From assembly GCA_900542635.1 (NCBI GenBank), contig UQOJ01000045.1, forward strand, positions 1-15,857: DNA of 15,857 bases, written 5' to 3'. Origin of the DNA: an uncultured Collinsella sp. (GTDB taxonomy: Bacteria > Actinomycetota > Coriobacteriia > Coriobacteriales > Coriobacteriaceae). Below the pieces are notes generated by a model, which was not told the origin of the DNA, ran no database searches, and saw nothing but the letters and a program-made list of their open reading frames with translations. A program made the translations under genes and the position numbers. Every line of letters starts with the position of its first letter. The stretch's first letter is position 1. Below are positions 7,300-14,877 of the stretch, piece by piece.

Positions 7300-7680
7300 T
7301 CATTCCTCCCCGCCTGGCTTGCGTCGGTTGGTTTTTTTAATCGCGTTGAAGTGTTTGTCATTGAGCCTGCGCTGGCGAGAGCGCTGAGGCACCTTGGTCT
7401 TTACGCGTCGGCGCGGTGGACGCCCCCGACGCTCAAGCTCAGCGCGCAGCTGACGCAGACAGCTCGCGCGATTCTGAAACTGGCTGCGGCTCTCACGCGC
7501 CGTCACGACAATCCCCGAAGGGATATGTTTCATGCGTACCGCCGAGTCCGTCGTGTTCACGCCCTGTCCGCCCGGACCCGTCGCGCGAAACACCTGCACC
7601 TCGCAATCGCGCGCCAACTCCTCGACCGACATCTCGGCATAGCGCGCATACTCGCGCCATCCCATCTTGTTCTCATCCAT
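7300..7680 (-). CDS. GGQ-motif peptide chain release factor-like protein (ArfB/YaeJ-like)
   Basis: A small protein of 126 residues containing the RF-1 domain core RATGPGGQGVNTTDSAVRM (32-50). The GGQ tripeptide (37-39) is the catalytic motif that hydrolyses peptidyl-tRNA in the ribosome. There is no codon-recognition domain as in RF1/RF2. The C-terminal half is very basic (many Arg/Lys, RRRVKTKVPQRSRQRR), like the tail by which ArfB/YaeJ enters the mRNA channel of stalled ribosomes. A rescue role is therefore likely; RF-H-type proteins are the alternative. The ATG at 7680 follows GGGGAGG by about seven bases, and the longer ATG at 7698 would have that site inside the gene. Confidence 0.85.
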   Translation of the reverse strand: MDENKMGWREYARYAEMSVEELARDCEVQVFRATGPGGQGVNTTDSAVRMKHIPSGIVVTARESRSQFQNRASCLRQLRAELERRGRPPRRRVKTKVPQRSRQRRLNDKHFNAIKKTNRRKPGGEE

Positions 7681-7700
7681 ATCAACACCTCCCCTCATAC

Positions 7701-7737
7701 AAAAAAATGTGACAAAGGGAAAGCCCCTTTGTCACAT
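7701..7737 (-). terminator. Rho-independent terminator of xpt
   Basis: A perfect 13-base-pair stem (7707-7719 with 7725-7737; ATGTGACAAAGGG and complement) has a 5-base loop. On the minus strand it is followed by a run of seven T (7707-7701). It begins 28 bases after the xpt stop and ends the transcript before the release-factor gene. Confidence 0.92.
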
Positions 7738-7764
7738 CGCATACCAATCGCTTGTGTCGCGCGC

Positions 7765-8343
7765 TTAGGCGAAGGTGATCTCGCCGGTCTCACAGTCCAT
7801 ATCGGCGATACGGGCCAGGCTCTCGACGCGGAAGCCACGCTCGCGGAGCTTATCGCCACCACCCTGGAAGCCCTTCTCCACCGCAATGCCAATACCGGAC
7901 ACCTCGGCACCCGCAGCCTCGCAGATCTTGATAAGGCCCTCGAGCGCGCAGCCGTTGGCCAAGAAGTCGTCAATAATCAGGACCTTGTCGCCCTCGGACA
8001 GGAAGCGCTTGCCGACGATGACCGGGTACTCCTTCTGCTTGGTAAAGGAGTAGATGGTCGTGGCATACTGCTCGCCGTCAAGGTTGATGGACTGGGCCTT
8101 CTTGGCAAAGACCACCGGCACGCCGCCAAAATGCTGGGCTGCAATGCAAGCCATGCCAATGCCCGAAGCCTCGATCGTCAGGATCTTGTTGATCTCGACA
8201 CCCTCGAACAGACGGGCCCACTCGGCGCCCATGTGGTCAAACAGCTCAACGTCGCATTGGTGGTTGAGGAAGGCATCAACCTTAAGGACGTTACCGGCCT
8301 TTACGATGCCGTCATGGCGAATACGATCCTCAAGCTCCTGCAT
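7765..8343 (-). CDS. xpt: Xanthine phosphoribosyltransferase
   Basis: This 192-residue cytoplasmic enzyme makes XMP from xanthine and PRPP (purine salvage). It follows the Bacillus Xpt pattern along its length: VLKVDAFLNHQ near the N-terminus (19-28), IEASGI (57-62), the PRPP-binding loop VLIIDDFLANG (121-131) and RVESLARI near the end. The length is that of the family. ATG 8343 has AAGGGG about nine bases upstream. The 159-base gap to the MFS gene holds no recognisable purine riboswitch core, unlike many Firmicute xpt leaders. A strong terminator follows the gene. Confidence 0.96.
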   Translation of the reverse strand: MQELEDRIRHDGIVKAGNVLKVDAFLNHQCDVELFDHMGAEWARLFEGVEINKILTIEASGIGMACIAAQHFGGVPVVFAKKAQSINLDGEQYATTIYSFTKQKEYPVIVGKRFLSEGDKVLIIDDFLANGCALEGLIKICEAAGAEVSGIGIAVEKGFQGGGDKLRERGFRVESLARIADMDCETGEITFA

Positions 8344-8502
8344 GGCGCAACCCCTTCTCGCGGCAACGATACCGCGCGATTAATAAACGTTGTTCGATAG
8401 TCTACCACGGACCGACCCCCGCCCGCCCCACAAGCCACATCGCACCATAAAGCCGCAAGACCAGTAGATAGGCCCGATTCGTGGCAAGCCTGCCAACACA
8501 AG

Positions 8503-9807
8503 CTAATGGCGGGCGCGTATCCTCACCAAACGCACCATGGCGAGCGCAAAGCCAACAGCGGCCACAGCCATCAACACATAGAACACCGAACGGAAACCAA
8601 ACAGGAACACATCCGGACGGCCTGCAACAAAACTGGTCACGGCCTCGCCCATCGCCACGCTCATCTGACCATACAGGATATTCGACGCCACCGTAATGCC
8701 GAGTGCCATGCCGGCGTAGCGCGCCAAACTGCCCAAGCTGCCCGCAAAGCCGAGTGCTTCGCGCGGAGCCGAGCCCATATACAACGAGTTATTGGGGCTC
8801 TGGAAAATCGACGTGCCGCACGACATAAACGCGACACAGCACACGATCACAGGGATAGAAGAGTGCTCGTCGAGCGTGCTCACCGCAAAGAGACCGCACA
8901 CGTACACGCCCAGGCCGACCGCCGTGGGGCCCTCGCAGCCAACACGGTCCGAAACCGTACCCGAAAGCGGGCCGATAAAGGCATTCACCATCGGCAGCGC
9001 CAAAAAGAGTAGTCCAGAGATATCAGAACCGAAGCCGTGGGCGTCCTGAAAATAGAACGGCAGAATAAACTCGGATGCGCCAATACCAACGAACACGATG
9101 AGCATGCAGGCAAGGTTGATGGTGAAGGCCGAATTTGCAAAGCAGCGACGAGCAGCCTCGATCAGGGACATGGGACGCTCGCCGGCCTCCGGCTTAACAT
9201 GCGGCAGCGTGTAGAGCCCCACGATAAACGAGATGACGCCAATGGGCAGGTTGATGAAGAAGATGCTCTCCCAGGGAAAGCTTGCCACCAGCACGCCGCC
9301 GAGCACGGGGCCACACATCATGCCGAGGGCCACGAAGGTCGCGAGAATACCCATGGCACGGCCTCGTTCGCGCGCCGGAAACGACTCGGTGATGATACCC
9401 ATGTTGTTAGCCATGGCCGCCGCGCAACCGACGCCCTGAACAATGCGTGCCAGAATAAGAACTTCGAGCGAGGCCGAAAGGCCGCACAGCAGCGAACCGA
9501 CCGAAAAGACGATGACGCCCAACTGGAACACATTCACCTTGCCGCGCACGTCGCCCAGACGGCCAAACGGCAACATAGCCACGCAAGTCGCAAGCAGATA
9601 CACCGAGCTCACCAGCTGAATGCGATCGAGGCCCACGCCCAGCTCCTTTTGCATCACGGGCAGCGCCACGGTCACGACGGTCGAATCCAGACATACCATA
9701 AACGTCATGATGAGCACGGTAAACAGAATCGCCCATTTGTTCTTGCCATGGGTGTCGCCCTCAAGGGCAATGTGCTCGCGGCGCAGCTGCTCTGCGGTTT
9801 TCTCCAT
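8503..9807 (-). CDS. MFS multidrug-type efflux transporter
   Basis: A membrane protein of about 434 residues with roughly 12 hydrophobic segments. Landmarks of the drug:H+ antiporter group are LDSTVVTVALPVM in the first helix, GRLGDVRGKVNVF (motif A, loop 2-3) and GMMCGPVLGGVL (motif C, helix 5), the last typical of exporters. It probably exports a drug-like or metabolic compound; the substrate is unknown. The helix 1 motif resembles DHA2 proteins, though those often have 14 helices. ATG 9807 is chosen because GAAAGG ends six bases before it; ATG 9813 would begin directly against the ribosome-binding site. A terminator-like hairpin lies immediately upstream, leaving no room for a promoter between hairpin and gene. 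Confidence 0.9.
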   Translation of the reverse strand: MEKTAEQLRREHIALEGDTHGKNKWAILFTVLIMTFMVCLDSTVVTVALPVMQKELGVGLDRIQLVSSVYLLATCVAMLPFGRLGDVRGKVNVFQLGVIVFSVGSLLCGLSASLEVLILARIVQGVGCAAAMANNMGIITESFPARERGRAMGILATFVALGMMCGPVLGGVLVASFPWESIFFINLPIGVISFIVGLYTLPHVKPEAGERPMSLIEAARRCFANSAFTINLACMLIVFVGIGASEFILPFYFQDAHGFGSDISGLLFLALPMVNAFIGPLSGTVSDRVGCEGPTAVGLGVYVCGLFAVSTLDEHSSIPVIVCCVAFMSCGTSIFQSPNNSLYMGSAPREALGFAGSLGSLARYAGMALGITVASNILYGQMSVAMGEAVTSFVAGRPDVFLFGFRSVFYVLMAVAAVGFALAMVRLVRIRARH

Positions 9808-9833
9808 ATCCATCCTTTCGAGTGGCGCAACAC

Positions 9834-9880
9834 AAAAACGGGGCCCCAATCGCCTGCAAACAGTCGCGATTGGGGTCCCG
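9834..9880 (-). terminator. Terminator after the sulfhydrylase gene, or attenuator before the MFS gene
   Basis: On the minus strand a 15-base stem with one A/C mismatch (9880-9866 with 9853-9839) closes a 12-base loop and is followed by TTTTTGTG. This is the form of a rho-independent terminator. It starts 67 bases after the sulfhydrylase stop, and its T-run ends about 26 bases before the MFS ATG, so it also sits in the MFS leader. Confidence 0.85.
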
Positions 9881-9947
9881 CCTACGGAATCGGAACGAAA
9901 GGTCGCCGAAGCTTTCTGCCAGCATCGGCACCTTATACGGAGCTAGC

Positions 9948-11231
9948 CTAGCACTGCTCGAGTGCCTGCTCAAGGTCGGCAATCAGGTCGGCCGTGTCCT
10001 CGAGGCCGCACGACAGGCGCACCATGTCGGCGGAGATGCCACAGGCGATGAGCTCCTCATCGTTCATCTGGCGATGCGTGGCATTAGCGGGATGCAGGCA
10101 GCAAGTGCGGGCGTCGGCCACGTGCGTGGCGATCTGGGCGAGCTTGAGGCTCTTCATAAAGGTCTCGGCCGCCGCGCGACCACCGTTAAAGCCAAAGCTC
10201 ACAACGCCGCAGGTACCGTTGGGCATGTACTTCTGAGCGATGTCATAGTACTTATCGCCCTCCAGGCCCGGATAGCTCACGAAGCGCACCTTGGGATGGC
10301 TCTGCAGGAACTTGGCAACGGCCAGGCCGTTCTCGCAATGACGCGGCATGCGCACATGCAGGCTCTCGAGCGAGCTGTTCAGGAAGAAGGCCGCCTGCGG
10401 ATTCTGCATAGGACCAAGATCGCGCATGAGCTGAGCGGTTGCCTTGGTAATGAAGGCACCCTCGCGACCAAACTTCTCGGCATAGGTCACGCCGTGGTAG
10501 CTCTCATCGGGCGTGGTAAGACCCGGGAACTTGTCCGCATGAGCCATCCAGTCAAACTGGCCGTGGTCAACGATCACGCCGCCCAGGTAGGCAGCATGTC
10601 CATCCATGTACTTGGTGGTGGAGTGCGTAACGATATCGGCGCCCCACTCAAAGGGACGGCACATCACGGGCGTCGGGAAGGTGTTGTCGACCATCAGCGG
10701 CACGCCGTGGTCATGTGCGGCCTTGGCAAAGCGCTCAATATCGAGCACAGCAAGGGCGGGGTTGGCAATCGTCTCGCCAAAGACGAGCTTGGTATTGGGC
10801 TCAAAGGCTGCCTCGAGCTCCTCATCGGTGCAGTCGGGGGCGACGAACGTGCAGGTCACGCCCATGCGGCCCATGGTGTGGGCGAGCAGGTTATACGTAC
10901 CGCCGTAAATGGCAGAGCTAGCAACCACATGATCGCCGGCACCGGCCACGTTAAAGATCGCGAGGAAGTTCGCAGCCATGCCCGAGCTCGTGAGCATCGC
11001 GGCGGTGCCTCCCTCCATCTCGCAGATCTTGGCGGCAACCAGATCGCACGTGGGGTTCTGCAGGCGGCTGTAGAAGTAGCCCGACTCCTCCAGGTCAAAC
11101 AGCTTGCCCATGTGCTCGGACGTGTCGTACTTCCACGTGGTGGACTGGTAGATGGGCACCTGGCGCGGCTCGGCATCTCCCGGGTGATAGCCGCCCTGAA
11201 CACATGTAGTACCGATGGTCTGCTCGCTCAT
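9948..11231 (-). CDS. metY: O-acetylhomoserine aminocarboxypropyltransferase (sulfhydrylase)
   Basis: This 427-residue PLP enzyme of the Cys/Met metabolism family would make homocysteine from O-acetylhomoserine and sulfide in methionine synthesis. Visible landmarks are SRLQNPT (55-61, phosphate binding), TSSGMAA (81-87), YGGTYN (109-114), VDNTF (181-185, Asp contacting the PLP ring) and HSTTKYMDGH (203-212, Lys207 as Schiff-base lysine). Length and the long C-terminal region match MetY rather than the shorter cystathionine enzymes (about 380-400). O-succinyl substrates or methionine gamma-lyase activity cannot be ruled out. ATG 11231 has GGGAG seven bases upstream. It is divergent to a small Cys-rich gene and followed by a terminator hairpin. 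Confidence 0.92.
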   Translation of the reverse strand: MSEQTIGTTCVQGGYHPGDAEPRQVPIYQSTTWKYDTSEHMGKLFDLEESGYFYSRLQNPTCDLVAAKICEMEGGTAAMLTSSGMAANFLAIFNVAGAGDHVVASSAIYGGTYNLLAHTMGRMGVTCTFVAPDCTDEELEAAFEPNTKLVFGETIANPALAVLDIERFAKAAHDHGVPLMVDNTFPTPVMCRPFEWGADIVTHSTTKYMDGHAAYLGGVIVDHGQFDWMAHADKFPGLTTPDESYHGVTYAEKFGREGAFITKATAQLMRDLGPMQNPQAAFFLNSSLESLHVRMPRHCENGLAVAKFLQSHPKVRFVSYPGLEGDKYYDIAQKYMPNGTCGVVSFGFNGGRAAAETFMKSLKLAQIATHVADARTCCLHPANATHRQMNDEELIACGISADMVRLSCGLEDTADLIADLEQALEQC

Positions 11232-11299
11232 ATCTAGCTCCCTTGCCTGGGTTTTAGTTTTATTCGGTTCACGATACCGCTACCCCGCACCCCTCTCAA

Positions 11300-11327
11300 C
11301 CCATACCCAAGGTAGGTTAATGGACAA
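11300..11327 (-). promoter_or_regulatory. Weak metY promoter candidate with a partial dyad
   Basis: TTGTCC (11327-11322) and TATGGG (11305-11300) lie 16 bases apart on the minus strand. The spacer and flanks contain an imperfect dyad (CCATACC ... GGTTAATGG, 11301-11323). The position suits a repressor site in the shared region between metY and the divergent Cys-rich gene. Both hexamers are poor, so this is tentative. Confidence 0.3.
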
Positions 11328-11462
11328 ATTGATCAGGGGTATTTATCTCAAGCTTTGGGCATTTGCTCGATAGATAAAAACGAGGCATACATGAAGCTCT
11401 CGATGATTACATGCCCCGTCACGGGTACCATAGGCGGGTACACCGTGACCAAGGAGACAACG

Positions 11463-11909
11463 ATGAAGCAAATCGATACGGCCCAGCTCGGCATCACCGC
11501 CTGTCAGGCTCAAGCTGCCGAATATCACGCCCGTGGCTTTAACTGCGCCCAGGCCGTCGCCTGCACGCTCGCGCCCGCCGTCGGGCTCGACCCCCAGGTC
11601 GCCTTTACCCTCACCGAGGGCTTTGGCGCCGGCATGGGCGGCATGACCGAAACTTGCGGCGCCATCTCGGGCGCCGTGGCCATCATGGGCTTTGTAATGA
11701 GCGACGGCATGGAAAACCCCAAGACCAAGGGCCAGACCTACAAGCTGTCGCGCGAAATCGCCAAGCGCTTTGGCGAGAAGAACACGACGACCGTCTGCGG
11801 CACGCTCAAGGGTATCGGATCGGACAAGGGTCCGCTCCGCAGCTGCCCCGGCTGCATCGACGATGCCGTCGAGATCGCCTGCGATGTGCTAAAGCAGCTC
11901 GCCGAGTAA
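11463..11909 (+). CDS. C_GCAxxG_C_C family small cysteine-rich protein
   Basis: A 148-residue soluble protein resembling the family named for its spaced cysteines (C_GCAxxG_C_C, a putative redox protein of unknown role). The pattern is visible: GFNCAQAV (Cys28), TETCGAISG (Cys65), TVCG (Cys112) and CPGC (Cys128 and Cys131). There is no signal peptide or haem-binding CxxCH. Such an arrangement suggests metal or redox chemistry, but the function is not established. ATG 11463 follows AAGGAG with six bases between. The frame is open further upstream, and an ATG at 11391 with GAGG before it would add 24 residues; family length favours 11463. It is divergent to metY. Confidence 0.82.
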   Translation: MKQIDTAQLGITACQAQAAEYHARGFNCAQAVACTLAPAVGLDPQVAFTLTEGFGAGMGGMTETCGAISGAVAIMGFVMSDGMENPKTKGQTYKLSREIAKRFGEKNTTTVCGTLKGIGSDKGPLRSCPGCIDDAVEIACDVLKQLAE

Positions 11910-11922
11910 ACGGCAGCAACAG

Positions 11923-11974
11923 AAAAACGACAGCCGGCGCGCTTGGGATCCATCCAAAAGCACGCCGGCCGTCG
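11923..11974 (-). terminator. Terminator after the YigZ-family gene
   Basis: A 17-base stem (11928-11944 with 11958-11974) pairs fully on the minus strand with two G-U pairs, and TTTTT (11927-11923) follows. It begins four bases after the YigZ-family stop. On the plus strand the same bases give two mismatches and no T-run, so minus-strand termination is its main role. Confidence 0.85.
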
Positions 11975-11977
11975 CCG

Positions 11978-12613
11978 TTAGAACTCGGCAAATTCGGGAG
12001 CGCCGACCTCAATCTCCTCACGCCCCGCCATAAGCTCGCGCATCTTAGCGCAAAACGGCTCCTGCTCCCCCGCTTTGAACACCAAATGAATCGTCACGGC
12101 ATCCGCGTAGTCGGTGCCCGAAACCTTGGCACCCGAATCCTGCGCCAAACGAAGCACCTGCTCGTACTGCGGATAGGCCACATGCACGTCAACCGGCACG
12201 ACGCTTGTCATCTCAACGATCTGCCCGGCCTCCTGAGCCGCGGCCACCGCCGTCTGCGTCGCCGCGGTATAGGCGCGTACCAAGCCACCGGGCCCTAACA
12301 GCGTGCCACCAAAATAGCGCGTCACTACGCAGCAAACATTTTTGAGCCCCGCGCCGCGCAACACCTCGAGCGTCGGCATACCGCTTGTGTGGCTCGGCTC
12401 ACCATCATCGCTCTGGCGCTCGCGTCCATCGACTAAAATCCACGCGGGAACATTGTGTCGAGCGTCGTAATGACGTTTGCGAACCATCTCGATAAAGGCA
12501 TTCGCCTCATCCTCGGACTCAATATGGACCAGCTGGGCAATAAACCGGCTCTTGCGGTCCACAAACTCGCCCGAAGCCTCAATATTCGATTGCAGAGTAA
12601 AATAGCTGTCCAA
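11978..12613 (-). CDS. YigZ/IMPACT family protein
   Basis: A 211-residue protein of the conserved YigZ (UPF0029) family, related to eukaryotic IMPACT. Signature stretches are SRFIAQL (about 22-28), QSDDGEPSHTSGMP (about 67-80) and RYFGGTLLGPGGLVRAYT (about 99-116), followed by a C-terminal ferredoxin-like region. A translation-related role is suspected for the family, but the biochemical function is not settled. No ATG is available: an in-frame TGA lies two codons before a TTG-TTG pair, and the family N-terminal motif starts about 20 residues later. TTG 12613 is chosen because GAGGGG ends five bases before it; TTG 12616 is nearly as good. Confidence 0.9.
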   Translation of the reverse strand: MDSYFTLQSNIEASGEFVDRKSRFIAQLVHIESEDEANAFIEMVRKRHYDARHNVPAWILVDGRERQSDDGEPSHTSGMPTLEVLRGAGLKNVCCVVTRYFGGTLLGPGGLVRAYTAATQTAVAAAQEAGQIVEMTSVVPVDVHVAYPQYEQVLRLAQDSGAKVSGTDYADAVTIHLVFKAGEQEPFCAKMRELMAGREEIEVGAPEFAEF

Positions 12614-12716
12614 CAAAGCCCCTCAACAACAAGCAAAGCAACAAACAGCCTCAATAATACGGCAAAGGCCGTACCGATAACCCAAGTAAATAGAACGGCA
12701 ACGTCAATGACCAGGC

Positions 12717-12825
12717 AAAAACAGCGAGACGGCGTCAGCTGAGTCGATTTGGCCCGAAAGAGGAGGGAGCACGCCTTATGGCGGCGACCGACGAATGAGC
12801 GCCAAATCGGCCAGCTGATGCCGTC
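12717..12825 (-). terminator. Long terminator hairpin of rnpB
   Basis: Arms at 12801-12825 and 12728-12753 are nearly complementary over about 25 bases (shared core CAGCTG, with CGATTTGGC and GACGGC), broken by two small mismatched spots. The 47-base loop can itself fold (CGCC with GGCG). On the minus strand TCGCTG and five T follow. It starts 16 bases after the mature rnpB 3' end. The stem is longer than needed for simple termination. Confidence 0.75.
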
Positions 12826-12841
12826 GCAGCGTCAACTTAGT

Positions 12842-13205
12842 TGCTGAGTGGGCCTATAAGCCGGGTTCTGTCGTGAACGGTCATTTATCTTGTCTGCACG
12901 TTACCGTGCAGCTCCACGCACGCTACCCGAACGCGGACCGGGCCGGCCCATAGCGTTCCTATTCGCGCTTGCTCCGGATGGGGCTTGCCAAGCCGCCGTG
13001 TTGCCACGACGCTGGTGGTCTCTTACACCACCGTTTCAGCTTTTCCCTTTACGCCTTGCGGCGCAGGTGGGAGTCTTCTTTTCTGCGGCGCTTTCCGTCG
13101 GATCACTCCGCCCGGCCGTTAGCCGGCATCCCGCCCTCTGGAGCCCGGACTTTCCTCACGCGTACTGCAAGCAGCACATCGCGCGACCGTCTGGCCCACT
13201 CAGCA
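12842..13205 (-). ncRNA. rnpB: RNase P RNA, bacterial class A
   Basis: About 364 bases. The two ends form a perfect 13-base-pair P1 helix (TGCTGAGTGGGCC at 13205-13193 with its complement at 12854-12842). The universal hallmarks are present: GAGGAAAGTCCGGGCTCC near the 5' end (13157-13140), GAAACGGTG followed by TAAGAG in the middle (about 13037-13019), and ACAGAACCCGGCTTATAGGCC near the 3' end (12871-12851). It is the catalytic RNA that trims tRNA 5' leaders together with RnpA. A promoter -10 box lies 8 bases upstream and a long terminator follows. Ends are set from P1 and may be off by a few bases. Confidence 0.97.
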
Positions 13206-13468
13206 GTGTAAGAGTGTAACACACCGTTGCCGCAGGCAATGGCACAACGCAAACGCTCGACACGATAAACCAAGAACCGTCATGCGCTACAATGGTCCTG
13301 TCGATGGGCAACGTCGTCAGTCGAGACGCGACCGCGCTCCGCACCCCTCCGTCTACTCGGTGCGTTCCCGCCTCTTCCCCGAGGCGGGATGTCGGCATTT
13401 TTCATGCACCGACAACCAAATAGCCTGCAGACAGCATGGGCAGCATCATGCATCTCGGCACCAATTGC
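13206..13468. other. Intergenic region between rnpB and rpsA, no gene seen
   Basis: Apart from the rnpB -10 box, this stretch holds an 8-base-pair GC hairpin (13367-13374 with 13381-13388, CCCGCCTC and complement), with five T about seven bases later on the plus strand. A plus-strand TACAAT (13288-13293) has no -35. Open frames here have no ribosome-binding site and no recognisable product. A small plus-strand RNA is conceivable but not supported. Confidence 0.5.
13213..13218 (-). promoter_or_regulatory. rnpB -10 box (extended type)
   Basis: TACACT preceded by TGT makes an extended -10 (TGnTACACT) on the minus strand. Start of transcription would fall about 7 bases later, at 13205-13206, exactly where the P1 helix begins. 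The -35 is poor (TTGCCT at 15-base spacing). Confidence 0.65.
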
Positions 13469-13502
13469 AAAAAGGGACCCGTCCATTGCGGACGGATCCC
13501 TT
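13469..13502 (-). terminator. Rho-independent terminator of rpsA
   Basis: A 13-base stem (13490-13502 with 13472-13484; AAGGGATCCGTCC pairing with its partner through one G-U) and a 5-base loop are followed on the minus strand by TTTTTGC. It starts 25 bases after the rpsA stop codon. Confidence 0.92.
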
Positions 13503-13526
13503 AAAACAAGTGATCGTCAAACCGAT

Positions 13527-14693
13527 TTACTCGGCGTCGGTCTCCTCGTCCTTCTTCTCGGAAGGAAGCGGGGTAACCTCGATCTCGACGCCCAGAGTCT
13601 CAGCAGCGGACTTCATGGACAGGGAGATACGACGACGGTCGAGGTCGATCTCCATGACCTTGACCTGAACCTTGTCGCCCACATGGGTGACCTGAGAAGG
13701 CTGATCAACGTGCTTGTTGGCCATCTCGGAGATGTGAACCAGGCCCTCGATGCCCTCGCCCAGGTCGACGAAAGCGCCGAACGGGACAAGCTTGGTCACA
13801 GTGCCCTCGACGATAGCGCCGACGGGGTACTTCTTGACCAGTGCGCGCCACGGATCCTCGGTGGTCTGCTTGAGACCCAGGGAGATGCGCTCGCGGTTGA
13901 GATCGACGTCGAGAACCTCGACCTCGACCTCCTGGCCGACCTTGACAACCTCGGAAGGATGGTTGACGTGGTTCCAGGAGAGCTCGGAGATGTGGATGAG
14001 GCCGTCGATACCGCCGAGGTCGACGAAGGCGCCGAAGTCGACGATGGAGGAAACGGTGCCCTGGAGACGCATGCCAGACTTGAGCTTGGACAGGATCTCG
14101 GAGCGCTCGGCCTTACGGGACTCCTCGAGCACGACGCGACGGGAGAGGACGACGTTGTTGCGGTTGCGGTCCATCTCGATGACGCGGGCCTCGATGCGGG
14201 TGCCCATGTAGGAGGTGAGGTCCTTGACACGACGGAGGTCGACGAGGGAAGCGGGCAGGAAGCCACGCAGGCCGATGTCGAGAATCAGGCCGCCCTTGAC
14301 AACCTCGATAACCTCGCCCTCGACGTTCTCGCCGGAGTTGAACTTCTCCTCGATGCGGTTCCAAGCACGCTCGTACTCGGCACGCTTCTTGGACAGGACC
14401 AGACGACCGTCCTTGTCCTCCTTCTGGAGAACCAGAGCCTCGATGGGATCACCGAGTGCAACGATGTCTGCAGGGTTAGCGTCCTTGCGGATGGACAGCT
14501 CGCGGACCGGGATAACGCCCTCGGACTTGAATCCGATGTCAACGAGCACCTCGTCATGCTCGATCTTAACGACAGTGCCGTTAACGAGATCGCCCTCATC
14601 AAAGTCGGTAATCGTACCGTCGATGAGGTTGTTCATCTCCTCCTCATTGACATCGTCAAGAGAGAAAATGGACGAGTTCTGAATCTCACTCAA
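13527..14693 (-). CDS. rpsA: 30S ribosomal protein S1
   Basis: 388 residues with four S1 RNA-binding repeats at about 36-104, 122-187, 206-275 and 292-361. The last two are most typical (VDFGAFVDLGGIDGLIHISELSW and relatives). S1 binds mRNA on the small ribosomal subunit and helps translation begin. Four repeats are usual for Gram-positive and actinobacterial S1, against six in E. coli. The tail is acidic. The start is TTG 14693, with AAAGGGG seven bases upstream; no ATG fits. No coaE or cmk neighbour, common elsewhere, is present; the gene stands alone with its own terminator. Confidence 0.95.
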   Translation of the reverse strand: MSEIQNSSIFSLDDVNEEEMNNLIDGTITDFDEGDLVNGTVVKIEHDEVLVDIGFKSEGVIPVRELSIRKDANPADIVALGDPIEALVLQKEDKDGRLVLSKKRAEYERAWNRIEEKFNSGENVEGEVIEVVKGGLILDIGLRGFLPASLVDLRRVKDLTSYMGTRIEARVIEMDRNRNNVVLSRRVVLEESRKAERSEILSKLKSGMRLQGTVSSIVDFGAFVDLGGIDGLIHISELSWNHVNHPSEVVKVGQEVEVEVLDVDLNRERISLGLKQTTEDPWRALVKKYPVGAIVEGTVTKLVPFGAFVDLGEGIEGLVHISEMANKHVDQPSQVTHVGDKVQVKVMEIDLDRRRISLSMKSAAETLGVEIEVTPLPSEKKDEETDAE

Positions 14694-14824
14694 AGGTGGA
14701 CCCCTTTCGAACTACGGGGCCCCGATTGCTAGGACCTACAGAAGGGTGCGACAAGCACACAACGTTTAGGAACACTCGGGAGCCGACAGATACTAATGTG
14801 ACGCTTATGCAATCACGTTCGTAT

Positions 14825-14853
14825 AGGTTACGGGGAAATGAGTTCGATTTCAA
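14825..14853 (-). promoter_or_regulatory. Candidate rpsA promoter
   Basis: On the minus strand TTGAAA (14853-14848; five of six consensus bases) lies 17 bases before TAACCT (14830-14825; three of six). It would give an rpsA leader of about 125 bases. The -10 is weak and other placements are possible. Confidence 0.4.
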
Positions 14854-14877
14854 GCGTGAACTGCGATTTTTTACTCG

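Noticed and set aside
8380..8400. LexA/SOS-like box (TCGAAC ... GTTTAT) before xpt
   Set aside because: The spacing is three instead of four and the second half-site is degenerate; xpt is not a typical SOS gene.
8344..8502. Possible purine riboswitch or PurR box upstream of xpt
   Set aside because: No purine riboswitch core is visible. TATCGAACAAC resembles a PurR box only partly, with a single copy and mismatches at core positions.
9822..11237. A 471-codon plus-strand open frame
   Set aside because: It is antisense to metY and has no family motif; metY has an intact PLP lysine and all expected motifs.
12600..12725. Hydrophobic minus-strand frame upstream of and overlapping the YigZ-family gene
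   Set aside because: It reads like two membrane helices, but the only start is a TTG well inside it without a ribosome-binding site, and the hydrophobicity follows from T-rich leader sequence. It also runs out of frame into the YigZ-family coding region.
12890..13219. Plus-strand open frames of 80-110 codons
   Set aside because: They lie antisense to the RNase P RNA, have no ribosome-binding site or recognisable product, and are fully explained by rnpB on the minus strand.
13282..13420. Possible small plus-strand gene or RNA between rnpB and rpsA
   Set aside because: TACAAT lacks a -35, the hairpin at 13367-13388 is separated from the T-run, and the roughly 40-codon frame has no ribosome-binding site.
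13389..14732. A 447-codon plus-strand open frame
   Set aside because: It is the antisense shadow of rpsA; the minus strand encodes an unmistakable four-repeat S1 protein.
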